From: Prostheceraeus crozeri
Lineage: Eukaryota; Platyhelminthes; Polycladida; Euryleptidae
NCBI GenBank assembly: GCA_907163375.1
Contig: CAJQUW010002006.1
Location: 457,530 to 521,529 of the forward strand
Direction of reading: 5' to 3'
Length of the DNA: 64,000 nucleotides
Position 1 is the first letter of the stretch. The number at the start of each line of letters is the position of its first letter. The notes under the pieces were generated by a model. It ran no database searches. It saw nothing but the letters and a program-made list of their open reading frames with translations, and was not told where the DNA came from. Shown here one piece after another: positions 46,828-55,611 of the stretch. The translations under genes and the position numbers were made by a program.

Positions 46828-47464
46828 TGCAGTGAAAACCTTCTATCATGAAAGATTATTATGAAATTGCTTTGCTTCTTTTCACTGTTTCGTTATATCA
46901 TATGTTCGTGCATGTTTGTAAATGGTCTTTAAGTGACTTGCTCACATGACGCCATTTAAATCAAATTCTTGATTATTTAAAATATATTGAGAGATCAAGA
47001 AACATCAGTGATTTTTCATTCACTCAAATGCGGTTTACTTTATCACATGGTAGTAAAAGTTTCAGAAGTAAACTACTGAAGTAATTGGTCAATTAAGGAA
47101 TCATTCCTGTGTCTTTTCGAAATCACTTGAGGACCAGGTGGACATTTTCAAGTTGTCTTTAAACTAACTTCATAAATTTATTTGGAGACACTTCAGCTCA
47201 TGGGAATCCGATTCCGGCAGCTGGGTCAGACACCGATCTAGATCCGCAGGTAGCAATGGGCATGCGTAGACTTAGGTCGGTGTGCATCTTGCTTGCATAT
47301 GCAGTTTTGCTAATACACGTGAAAATCTGATAATGATATCAATGAGCTTGATTGTCAATATCAGCAAACAACACATAGAACACTTGAATTTCATAGACAT
47401 TTGATCAACTCAAAGATATACAATACCAATTGTATTTCACTCTCGATGGCTTTGGAGGTCAATA
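46828..47464. other. No feature recognised
   Basis: AT-rich spacer before the left inverted repeat of the Penelope-like RT element. No coding frame of note. Confidence 0.4.
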
Positions 47465-49606
47465 TATGTTATTTCATGGCTGAATAGTGGTTCCCGGTCA
47501 GGAATCATGGCTTTTTAGAACAAGTGATATCGGTCAGCACGAGCCGAAGGCGAGTATGTCCTTAAGATAATTAGTAATCGCATTTCCTTCCTAAGTTCTA
47601 GCTTTCCATCTTTGCATTCGCACGAGGTACTAAGATCTAAGGAGTGTAAAAACTTCATCTCAAACTTTCAGAAGATTTACGTCATTAGTCCGGCGGATAA
47701 GGCCGCCAACAATTTTGTCATTGTGTGTAAGAAGTATTACCTCATTGTCCTCTTGAACGAACTAGGCTTTGACCTTAGAAGTTTCAATGCTGTTGGTAAT
47801 CAGACTTACGCACCAGTAATTTCTTCCATTAATGACATAATTGCCGAACATTGCACCACCCTCAAGGATTCCTTTGGCATAACGGTTAAAGATAAGTTTA
47901 TGGTTTTACCTAAACTTTTCTCGATACCTAAATTGCACAAAAATCCGTATAAAAGTAGATTCATAGCTGGTGCTAGGAACAGCACTTCCAAGGATTTGGC
48001 CATACTGGTGAACAAAGGTTTGCAATTGATCCGGGACAAGTTTAGTAGTTATTGCCTTTCCATCAAACATAATTCTGGTGTGAACGCCTTCTGGAGCATT
48101 AACTCTTCTGGGGAATTCCTTGACAGGATGTCGTGTTTGAATTGCCACTCCTTACAAGTTTATGATTTCTCCACACTCTATACGAATCTTAATTTAGACC
48201 AGGTTATGGAGTCCTTGAAAGACTTATGTGAGTTAATTTTTAGCAGTTCCAAGAGCTTTATTTGCATTGGCTATTATAGAACCTTCTTCTCGAATAAAAA
48301 ATACAGAGGGTATCACTGCTGGTCCAAAACCCAATTCCTTAATGCAATTAGTTTTATCCTGAACAACACTTTTGTCACTTTCGGCGGACTTGTCTTCAAG
48401 CAAATTCGAGGCATACCTATGGGTGGGAATTCCAGCTCGCTCTTAGCTGACCTGTTTTTGGCTTACAGGGAGTTTTATTTTGTGAGGGGACTCCTAGCGA
48501 GTAAGAGATTTGGCTTAGCAAAACTTCTCTCTCGTACCACTAGGTATGTCGATGACATTTGTGTGTTTAACTTCAAACATTTTGATAAGATCCTTCCTGA
48601 AATCTACCCGGTAGATCTCTTGGCTTGCAGAAGCGGGGACAACAACAAATGTGTTAATTATTTGGATGTTAAAATCAGGATCGAAGATGGTGGCCATTAC
48701 ATCACAGAGGTTTACCATAAGGTTGATGAGTTCAGCTTCCCAGTGGTGCTGTATACTTTCCCTGAGAGTGACATGCCTTTGAACACTGGCTTAAACATCT
48801 TTGCTGCCCAACTCATCAGATTCGCTAGGATTTCATCTGATGCTTCCGCCTTCATATCAAGAGCTAAGGGCATTTTTGATATCTTTAAAGGACGGGGTTA
48901 TAAGAATAATTTGCTGGTTAATTCTTGCATTAAGTCCTTCTCCAAGAATAGGTTCCTCGTTTTTAAGTTTGGTTGTTTTTCACCCCGCCAGATGCCATCC
49001 ATCATTGGCATGTTGGGCTAAGATAACCTCTTCTAGTTTCAAGTGCGTCCTTTTGTCCTAATATATTAAAAAATTTATCTTCGGTTTGGTTCTGCTATGT
49101 TTCCTCAGGCTTGGAGAGGCCTTCCATATCGTACATTCGATATGGTTGGCCTGGCCCCGCCATGTGGTATAGGTTGGAGGTTAGGGGCCGAAACCTTGCT
49201 TCATGCAGCCACATGGTTCCTCCCTGATGACTCCATACATAGCAAACTTAATTTTGGTTTTTTAGGTTTCTTTCTTGTTTGATAAAAATTAAATCGTTTA
49301 TAAGTTTTAATTTATTTCCCTTACCGTCTTTAGTTGAGTAGACTTGCCTTTATACGTATTTCAGTACCTGCTCTATACTAGAGTAGGTTACTCTGTGTTG
49401 TCAGTATTATTTCATTCATTCATGACTTTTAATTACCTAATTATTTACAAGATTCTTCACTAGGGTAATTGTTTAACTTTGGCGTCTTCCGTTTCCTGGA
49501 TCCTTCGAATTTTTTAACCGTGTCGTGTCTTAATTTGTTAGATATCACGAGTTCCAAAAACCATAGATTCCTGACCTGGTCCACGTTTCAGCCATGAAAT
49601 AACATA
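47465..49606 (+). mobile_element. Penelope-like RT element between 46-bp inverted repeats
   Basis: A segment beginning TATGTTATTTCATGGCTGAA (47465-47510) recurs in inverse orientation at 49561-49606 with roughly 38 of 46 positions matching. Between them lies one long RT frame (47612-49021) and about 540 bp of 3' non-coding DNA. No GIY-YIG domain is visible downstream, which would fit an endonuclease-less lineage or a truncated copy. No clear target duplication was seen outside the repeats. Confidence 0.65.
47612..49021 (+). CDS. Penelope-type reverse transcriptase ORF (469 codons)
   Basis: The frame is long and uninterrupted. RT motifs appear in order: YVISPADKAANNFVIVCK, IPKLHKNPYKSRFIAG, VYDFSTLYTNLNLDQVM (catalytic Asp of motif A), RGIPMGGNSSSLLADLFL (motif B), and TRYVDDICVFN (YVDD, motif C). 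A downstream segment (YLDVKIRIEDGGHYITEVYHK) matches the LD-x-x-I block typical of Penelope-like RTs. The true protein start may lie upstream of the first Met. It reads as a retroelement RT and not telomerase, since telomerase-specific N-terminal motifs are lacking. No endonuclease domain is attached. Confidence 0.85.
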   Translation: MHSHEVLRSKECKNFISNFQKIYVISPADKAANNFVIVCKKYYLIVLLNELGFDLRSFNAVGNQTYAPVISSINDIIAEHCTTLKDSFGITVKDKFMVLPKLFSIPKLHKNPYKSRFIAGARNSTSKDLAILVNKGLQLIRDKFSSYCLSIKHNSGVNAFWSINSSGEFLDRMSCLNCHSLQVYDFSTLYTNLNLDQVMESLKDLCELIFSSSKSFICIGYYRTFFSNKKYRGYHCWSKTQFLNAISFILNNTFVTFGGLVFKQIRGIPMGGNSSSLLADLFLAYREFYFVRGLLASKRFGLAKLLSRTTRYVDDICVFNFKHFDKILPEIYPVDLLACRSGDNNKCVNYLDVKIRIEDGGHYITEVYHKVDEFSFPVVLYTFPESDMPLNTGLNIFAAQLIRFARISSDASAFISRAKGIFDIFKGRGYKNNLLVNSCIKSFSKNRFLVFKFGCFSPRQMPSIIGMLG

Positions 49607-49907
49607 TTTATTTCACGACATAGACTGTGGCATCATTATATGTCTGTGGGAGGCATAGAAATTAACAATACAATAGAAAGTCCAACAATACTATTATCCA
49701 CTTCTATGGTCGGAGGTAATACATGCATATATCCATGTATGGAATTGTTCATCGAAATAGGTTGTTAGATTTGTATGTATTTGATACATGTAAAGGTAGT
49801 ATAGCCAGGTATGCAGTATCTTTGACAGCCCTGATATCGGAAAGAACATTTAAATTTCAAACGTAATCGACTCATGGAATGTCATTTTGCGTTTGCATAA
49901 TTGTAAA
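49607..49907. other. Spacer, no feature recognised
   Basis: AT-rich DNA between the RT element and the Crypton-like frame. Confidence 0.4.
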
Positions 49908-50475
49908 ATGGATGCTTGTGGTGACTACACACAAAGTGATATGATGACAGGAAGCAGCAAGCGGTATGAATTTATGGAGAAAGATGAAATTGAGAAGTTA
50001 ATAGCCGAAGGAGTGCCACACAATACACACAAGAAGGTAACATGGGCAGTGAAGACTTTTGAGTCATGGAGATTATCAAGAATTGTGAATAGAGGCGATG
50101 AACTGAATGTCTATAAATCCCTAGACGAAATGGAGAAGAATGACCTTAACTTTGCACTAAAATCATACGTGTTCGAAGTTCGCAAAACCGACGGCTCTCA
50201 ATATCCATCAGAGTCTCTCAGACACTTAGTTGTCTCGCTTTTTCACCATTTGAGACACAGTGTGAAAAGAGCGTGGGATTTTTTCAAAGATCCAGAATTC
50301 ACTGAGTCTAGAACAGCAATGAAGCGGTCGACTAGACTGGGAATTGGTGGAGATAAAAGAAAGGCCCAATTTATCCCTGGCAAACTCGAGGATAGTTTAT
50401 GGGAAAAGAGCATTTTGTCCAACAAAGACGCTGAAAGCCTATTCCGCACATTGGTGTATAAAATTGGGCTACAGT
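49908..50475 (+). pseudogene. Crypton-like (DUF3504) tyrosine recombinase, N-terminal part only
   Basis: The frame shows a pattern known from DUF3504/Crypton-type proteins and their ZMYM2/QRICH1 relatives. THKKVTWAVKTFESWR comes first, then LDEMEKNDLNFALKSYVFEV, RKTDGSQYPSESLRHL and a GIGGDKRKAQFI segment leading to EDSLWEK. Start M49908 (MDACGDYTQ) is preferred over the upstream in-frame ATG. The sequence stops at about residue 188, where the family would continue into its catalytic C-terminus, and it does so exactly where the Polinton terminus begins. It was therefore probably cut by that insertion. It could be a Crypton element or a host gene derived from one. Confidence 0.7.
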
Positions 50476-50571
50476 AGTAAGAAAACGGCGAACACTCGAC
50501 CGGCGCCCCCCCCCCTCTGGAACGACAGAGGTCTGTCGTGGTGTGCCGGCCAGGTTGGTTCGCAAACTGTT

Positions 50572-52052
50572 CGCTGACGTCCCCCCCCTCTGGAACGACA
50601 GAGTGTCGTGGTGGACTTGGGCGGCCGCCAGGATTAGTCTTGAGGCTATAGTGTGTGATGTTTTTCGTGCAATCTGCTGAATGTTGGGTTGTAAAATGGG
50701 CTGTTTCGAGTGGAAGGAGTGGTCGGATGAGAAAACGGAGGCCGGATTCGGATTCAGCGTGAAATTCTGCATCGGTATGGTGAATTTGAACGCCATCGGA
50801 GAGAAAAATTTTCGCTGACGTCCCCCCCCTCTGGACAGCTTGCTTCGATTTTGGCTTCCAGTGGACGGATTTTGTCGTGCCATAGCTCGTTTGAAAGCTA
50901 AGAGTGAGACAAATTCAGTGAAAGAATCGGCTTGTTCCTATCTGTCTTCGTTTAGATGTGAGACGCCATTTAAGATTTTGGGACATTGTCGAAAAACGAC
51001 AGAGTTAGAATTTGGGACGTTTTGGGCTGTAGCTTCAAAACGAAGCATCGGATTGGAAAACGGATTTCAGATTTGGAATCAGCGTGAAATTCTCTATCTG
51101 TATGGTGAGTTTCAAGGCAATCGGCGAGAAAAAATTTTCAACATTTTTCGAAAAAACGACAGAGTTAGAATTTGGGACGTTTTGGTGTGTAGCGCCCAAA
51201 CGAAGCATCGGATGAGAAAACGGAGGCCAGATTCGGATTCAACGTGAAATTCTGCATCGGTATGGTGAATTTGAACGCAATCGGAGAGAAAAAATTTTCG
51301 CTGACGTCTCCCCCCTCTTGACAGCTCGCTTCGATTTTGGCTTCCAGTGGACGGATTTAGTCGTGCCATAGCTCGTTTGAAAGCTAAGAGTGAGACAAAT
51401 TCAGTGAAAGAATCGGCTTGTTCCTATCTGTCTTCGTTTAGATGTGAGACGCCATTTAAGATTTTGGGACATTGTCGAAAAACGACAGAGTTAGAATTTG
51501 GGACGTTTTGGGCTGTAGCTTCAAAACGAAGCATCGGATTGGAAAACGGATTTCAGATTTGGAATCAGCGTGAAATTCTCTATCTGTATGGTGAGTTTCA
51601 AGTCAATCGGTGAGAAAAAATTTTCAACATTTTTCGAAAAAACGACAGAGTTAGAATTTGGGACGTTTTGGTGTGTAGCGCCCAAACGAAGCATCGGATG
51701 AGAAAACGGAGGCCAGATTCGGATTCAGCGTGAAATTCTGCATCGGTATGGTGAATTTGAACGCCATCGGAGAGAAAAAAATTCGCTGACGTCCCCCCCC
51801 CTCTGGACAGCTTGCTTCGATTTTGGCTTCCAGTGGACGGATTTTGTCGTGCCATAGCTCGTTTGAAAGCTAAGAGTGAGACAAATTCAGTAAAAGAATC
51901 GGCTTGTTCCTATCTGTCTTCGTTTAGATGTGAGACGCCATTTAAGATTTTGGGACATTGTCGAAAAACGACAGAGTTAGAATTTGGGACGTTTTGGGCT
52001 GTAGCGCCAAAACGAAGGCTCGGATGGGTAAACGGAGGCCAGATTTGGAATC
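50572..52052. repeat. Tandem repeats of about 486 bp at the Polinton end
   Basis: The landmark CGCTGACGTC followed by a C-run and CTCT recurs at 50572, 50813, 51299 and 51784. This gives one short unit (241 bp), two full units (486 and 485 bp) and a partial last unit. Copies are nearly identical. Within each unit a shorter half-repeat (around ACGACAGAGTTAGAATTTGG) appears twice. Frames of 85-135 codons open in each unit on both strands are shadows of the repeat. C-runs of seven to twelve bases next to CTCTGGAACGACAGAG mark the left edge (50505-50600). Confidence 0.9.
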
Positions 52053-52068
52053 AGCTTTATGTTATTGT

Positions 52069-52116
52069 CCAATGAGGATCATCATCCAATGAGAATCAAG
52101 CATTTCTTTATAAATA
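52069..52116 (+). promoter_or_regulatory. CCAAT/TATA promoter of the first Polinton gene
   Basis: Two CCAATGAG boxes (52069 and 52086) precede TATAAATA at 52109-52116, about 100 bp before the start codon at 52219. A CT-rich tract (CTCTCTCTCT, about 52182) lies in the leader. It is the only canonical TATA-plus-CCAAT promoter I see in the Polinton. Confidence 0.6.
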
Positions 52117-52218
52117 GCGAGCCTTCCACAGTGAGAATCATTCCATCGTTGAATCACACGAGTGACGGACGCACATTTTCTCTCTCTCTCTAGTTCCCTG
52201 TTCTATTATCCAACTAAA

Positions 52219-52994
52219 ATGGTAAGTCGCTACTTCCCTCCCTCTCCTCCCTTGAACGTAAACTTAATACAATCTTTTTTCATTTTCAGGCATCTACTCC
52301 ATCTGCTGCACTAGTAGGACAAAATGGCGGTCAAACGTTACAAGGTTCGCTACGGTCAGATCATCTACAACTGAGGCCAGTGGAAGAAACAACCAAGGTA
52401 CATAATCCTACACCGCTACAGCGTAAATTTAAACAAGCCTTGCGTTATGATGATCATAGCGTAGTACTCCAAACGGGAATGCTCCCTTCCACGGATGTCA
52501 AGATAATGCACAATCAGTATGTGGACTACATACTGATCCCCGTGAGTCCGTACATTCGCCACCAACTTGATATTATTGAGGAGTACGTGACATTAAATAT
52601 GGACATTCCTACTCCTCTTGCTCAAGAGTGGAAGGCGAGAGATGACAAGGATACTCCCTATAGAAAGATTTGGGATGGTAATCACATTTGCCTACCGGTA
52701 TCACATTGGTGTACTTACTATAAGAAGGATGGAGATCATTCAATACCCATCAGATGTGAAGAGCTCGGAGAAGGTACTTGGGATATCCTATTCAAAGTGA
52801 ATGGGCTATATTATGGTCGACACAAGGATAATAAAATAGCCTCTCTCTCCATGCATATGGAATCCATCCTATATATTCCAAAACCACCCAACGTGGACGA
52901 CATAATTGATCAAATCCTTAACAGCAGTGGTACGAAGCGCAAGTCGGAGAAGAATGCTACATCAAAACGCAAATCAAAGAAGGAGAATTACTAG
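52219..52994 (+). CDS. Polinton protein of unknown function, with a leader intron
   Basis: An ATG at 52219 is followed at once by a consensus donor (ATG|GTAAGT). A 68-bp intron ends in TTTTCAG at 52289, and the second exon runs in frame to 52994, giving about 235 residues. Introns in the first genes are plausible for a nuclear-transcribed element. Without splicing there is no good ATG in this frame, only a GTG at 52380. The chain has no domain I know. It contains QYVDYILIPVSPYIRHQLD and a very basic Lys/Arg-Ser tail (SGTKRKSEKNATSKRKSKK) that looks like a nuclear localisation signal. It is the first gene after the repeats and the TATA promoter, a position suggesting an early regulatory role. 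Confidence 0.6.
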
Positions 52995-53028
52995 CCCTTT
53001 CCTAACTCTACCCTATGACAATTCGCTC

Positions 53029-53154
53029 ATGTGCTTTGAGTGTCGTAGACGTGGTCTTATTAGATACATTTTACTTCTTCGTTGCCATCATATCATTTGT
53101 GTATTTTGTCGTGAAAAGCATCGATGTAATTCTTCATTTTGTAATATGTTATAG
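53029..53154 (+). CDS. Small zinc-binding (RING-like) Polinton protein
   Basis: This 41-codon frame starts MCFECRRRG and continues RCHHIICVFCREKHRC, then SSFC. The Cys/His spacing (C-x2-C, C-x-H, C-x2-C, late C) resembles a minimal RING or treble-clef finger, although the first half is short. A larger frame beginning upstream in the previous gene reads into it, so it might also be a second exon. It resembles the zinc region of the protein at 54237-54560, so both may be RING-type E3 or scaffold proteins that alter host pathways. Confidence 0.45.
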   Translation: MCFECRRRGLIRYILLLRCHHIICVFCREKHRCNSSFCNML

Positions 53155-53206
53155 AACGTTTCCTTAGATGTGTAAATTTCCGTTTTAGGCTTCTATCATC
53201 ATTTTT

Positions 53207-53737
53207 ATGGATTGTGAGGGTGAACCTGTACAGGAGCTCAGTGCTATTGCTATGAACAATTGGACATATCAGATTGTTAGTGTCTATCATCAACATGCCA
53301 ACTGCGATCCCAATGTTGATCAATGGGCGAGAAAACACATTCATGGACTTAATCTGAAATATTTGCAAGACTATGGCTTTTCTTGTGAAAGTGCTCTTCT
53401 TATTGACTTTAAACAATGGTTAGCTGCTTTCAATGTTATACGCATCTTTTGTAATAATCCTGGTAAGGAGAGGAAAGTATTTCCCAATCTAATCATTGAT
53501 GATATTTTGCTCCCGCCTTGGGATAGTAGAGTGAATCAACATTATCATGAAGTCACGAAACGTTTTAAGGATTTGTGTGTTCCTATTTTGTCTGTTCGTT
53601 GTAGTAGCTACGTTCATAACCAATGCTTCTTTCCTCCTTACCTCAACACTGCCAAAGTCCTGTATGGTTATCATTGCTCGCTGTATGATAGTTACCAGCT
53701 GTATCTATTTTATCTCTTTCAAACCATTGATTTATAA
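53207..53737 (+). CDS. DEDDh-type 3'-5' exonuclease-like protein
   Basis: The frame of 176 residues starts MDCEGEPVQELSAIAM, matching exonuclease motif I (D-x-E followed by a strand and QE). A segment HIHGLNLKYLQDYGFS fits the H-G-I/L helix region after motif I of DnaQ-like folds. Near the C-terminus YHCSLYDSYQLYLFYL gives H-x4-D, the DEDDh motif III. Motif II is less clear. An acceptor-like TTTTAG lies just upstream at 53183-53188, and the frame is open back to it, so a spliced start is possible. Proofreading or RNA/DNA degradation are possible roles. I infer the fold from motifs only. Confidence 0.55.
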   Translation: MDCEGEPVQELSAIAMNNWTYQIVSVYHQHANCDPNVDQWARKHIHGLNLKYLQDYGFSCESALLIDFKQWLAAFNVIRIFCNNPGKERKVFPNLIIDDILLPPWDSRVNQHYHEVTKRFKDLCVPILSVRCSSYVHNQCFFPPYLNTAKVLYGYHCSLYDSYQLYLFYLFQTIDL

Positions 53738-53824
53738 TGCATGCTTGTTACCGTTATTCAATAAATGTTACTATGAGAAGAGTTGTTGTTTTCATGCAAT
53801 GGATGGGTTAGATAAAGGGCGATC

Positions 53825-54223
53825 ATGTCTTTCTCAAACGACTGCGGAACATTACGTTTTCATAGGCAAAGTTTAAAAGGAGCTGTTCAAGATTATGTAA
53901 TAAAATTTCATAAAGATGAGACCGACATCGAAGCAGTGGTCGATGATGCTAGCACTCTATTTCTAGAGTTAATGAATACATTCTCTGGTAGCATTATCAT
54001 GGCGCGATTAGTTGCGAAAATTAAGTTTAGTCATTTTGGAAAGGAAGAGGTGGAAAGTCGCTCTTTCCATTTTGCTTCTTATTCAATGGAAGTGGTAGAT
54101 CACCCCCACGAATTTTTTAAAAGACATATGATAAAAATTGCTGAACGTCTTAACGCATTTAACCATCATGGTAGCAGTCTAGTGATTGAAGCGATTTCAG
54201 AATTCACATTCAACTTTCCATAA
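53825..54223 (+). CDS. Polinton protein of unknown function
   Basis: A 132-residue frame with alternating strands and a conserved-looking end (HGSSLVIEAISEFTFNF). The pattern resembles the small beta-rich region that precedes DNA polymerase B in some Polinton and adintovirus proteins. This is a weak memory-based likeness and no polymerase follows here. An ATGCAATG, close to the octamer-like motif, lies about 30 bp upstream. I give it no function. Confidence 0.5.
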   Translation: MSFSNDCGTLRFHRQSLKGAVQDYVIKFHKDETDIEAVVDDASTLFLELMNTFSGSIIMARLVAKIKFSHFGKEEVESRSFHFASYSMEVVDHPHEFFKRHMIKIAERLNAFNHHGSSLVIEAISEFTFNFP

Positions 54224-54236
54224 AGAAAAATTGAAA

Positions 54237-54560
54237 ATGCAGTGGTACTTGATTGTAGCACAACTGGTTTTCGAGCTATGTCTGCTCACTCTCGAAGTAT
54301 ATTCCTTCTGTACATGCGTCTATTATTTAGAAAAGGCTAGCAAATTCATATCTTCAAAAAGACTTGCTATAGACATCAGTAACGGTGAAACTATGTGTTG
54401 CGATGTATGTAAGCGAAAGGGTGGAAATGAAAAGCGCATCTTCAAGAGATGTAAGCATGCTTTTTGTCAACGCTGTTTCATACGTAATTGCATTCAAATT
54501 TGCCAATGTAACCACTGTGATATTGCTCATTTCGAGTGTCACTTATGCCGCAATAGTTAG
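54237..54560 (+). CDS. Membrane-anchored RING-like protein
   Basis: From ATG 54237 the 107-residue product has a hydrophobic segment at residues 4-28 (YLIVAQLVFELCLLTLEVYS) followed by a cysteine-rich domain. The domain reads CCDVCKRKGG, then RCKHAFCQRCFIRN, CQCNHCD and CHLC. The central C-K-H-A-F-C-x2-C is a standard RING signature. A membrane RING protein could act as an E3 ligase against host proteins. The in-frame ATG at 54186 overlaps the previous gene and would bury the hydrophobic segment, so it is less likely. Confidence 0.65.
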   Translation: MQWYLIVAQLVFELCLLTLEVYSFCTCVYYLEKASKFISSKRLAIDISNGETMCCDVCKRKGGNEKRIFKRCKHAFCQRCFIRNCIQICQCNHCDIAHFECHLCRNS

Positions 54561-54565
54561 TACCT

Positions 54566-54573
54566 ATGCAAAT
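54566..54573 (+). promoter_or_regulatory. Octamer-like motif before the core-protein gene
   Basis: ATGCAAAT, ending 38 bp before the ATG at 54612. Confidence 0.45.
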
Positions 54574-54611
54574 GTGGTAAAGATAGGTTTTAGCAAAGAC
54601 TAACACGGAAA

Positions 54612-54962
54612 ATGGCGAAACGTAAAAGTCAAAAGTCTTCAAAGTTTTCTTCAGCCATTCAAGCTCTCCGACGAATGAAAGCAAATCAGCGATACAATGC
54701 TATACGACATGCTAACGATAAATTCATTTGTGAAATTATTTCTCATGTGAGGAAGTTGAGGAAGAAGAAATTAGCACCAAAACAACGAAAGTTACTTAAG
54801 CGATATGCTACGAAATTGCGTTTCATCTCCAATCCTAAAGTCGCCCTTCAAAGAAAGAGGAAAACTCTAACACAAAAGGGCGGTTTCCTTTCAGCAATAC
54901 TTCCAATGATAGCTCCTGCCGTGGGCAACCTATTGGGAAATATCTTTGGCTCTAAGCGTTAA
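54612..54962 (+). CDS. Basic core-like Polinton protein
   Basis: A 116-residue, very basic protein with a conserved layout: a helix (ALRRMKANQRYNAIRHANDK), then FICEIISHVRKLRKKKLAP, a segment RKRKTLTQKGGFL, and a small hydrophobic C-terminus (LPMIAPAVGNLLGNIFGS). Proteins of this pattern are common in metazoan Polintons. The TQKGGFL stretch resembles an adenovirus-type protease cleavage site (x-GG-x), which would release the hydrophobic tail during maturation. A virion DNA-condensing or minor capsid role is likely by context. Confidence 0.7.
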   Translation: MAKRKSQKSSKFSSAIQALRRMKANQRYNAIRHANDKFICEIISHVRKLRKKKLAPKQRKLLKRYATKLRFISNPKVALQRKRKTLTQKGGFLSAILPMIAPAVGNLLGNIFGSKR

Positions 54963-54964
54963 TT

Positions 54965-54972
54965 ATGCAAAT
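54965..54972 (+). promoter_or_regulatory. Octamer-like motif before the ATPase gene
   Basis: ATGCAAAT, ending 21 bp before the ATG at 54994. Confidence 0.45.
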
Positions 54973-54993
54973 GTTGAGTCTCAAAGTAATAAA

Positions 54994-55611
54994 ATGGATT
55001 TCAGACTTCAATGTGATAAAGTTCTGACTGTATCAGGTCCATCTCATGCAGGTAAAACTGTTTTCACGCTGAATTTATTGGATAAAAGAAGGGAGTTGTT
55101 TAAGGAACCTATCAATCGAGTGATTTGGTGTTATGGTATTTATCAACCGTCGCTGTTTCAGGAATTGCAAAGTCGCAACTTTATTCGACATGAAGGAATT
55201 ATTCCAGTGGATAAACTTCAGTCTAATGATGTTGTTGTATTGGATGATTTATTAAAAGAAAGTAAGAATTCAAAAGATGTTACAGATATGTTCACTCGTG
55301 CAGCACATCATAAAAGGTGTTTTATCATCTATATCACACAAAATTTGTTTCCTGATGGAAAAGAAGCTCGTACACGAAACCTGAATACACACTATTATGC
55401 TATTTTCAAGAATCCGCGAGATAAAAGTCAATTTGAAATTTTAGCGCGACAAGTTGCACCCAGAGGATCAAAAGCCTTAATTGAAATTTTTCAAGCAGCT
55501 ACTGAAAAACCATACGGTTACTTATTCATTGACTTTACGCAAGAGTGTCCGGAAGAATTTAGATTTCGAAGTGATATTTTGAAAACTCCCATGATTATCT
55601 ACAAACTATGA
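54994..55611 (+). CDS. Genome-packaging ATPase (FtsK/HerA, A32-like)
   Basis: The 205-residue protein begins MDFRLQCDKVLTVSGPSHAGKTVF, with Walker A GPSHAGKT, then VVVLDDLL (Walker B) and YITQNLF (a sensor-like polar residue after a strand). This is the Polinton packaging ATPase, which pumps DNA into the capsid. The start at 54994 is chosen because it begins right before the first strand and lies after the octamer-like motif. The upstream in-frame ATG overlaps the previous gene. Its stop overlaps the start of the next gene by four bases (ATGA). Length is normal for the family. Confidence 0.93.
   Translation: MDFRLQCDKVLTVSGPSHAGKTVFTLNLLDKRRELFKEPINRVIWCYGIYQPSLFQELQSRNFIRHEGIIPVDKLQSNDVVVLDDLLKESKNSKDVTDMFTRAAHHKRCFIIYITQNLFPDGKEARTRNLNTHYYAIFKNPRDKSQFEILARQVAPRGSKALIEIFQAATEKPYGYLFIDFTQECPEEFRFRSDILKTPMIIYKL

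Noticed and set aside
47612-49021. Host telomerase reverse transcriptase
   Set aside because: The RT motifs and the LD-x-x-I block match Penelope-like elements, and no telomerase-specific N-terminal region is present.
50840-52075. Repeated 85-135-codon frames at the Polinton end as a gene family
   Set aside because: They follow the 486-bp repeat unit on both strands, have no family resemblance, and sit upstream of the first real promoter.
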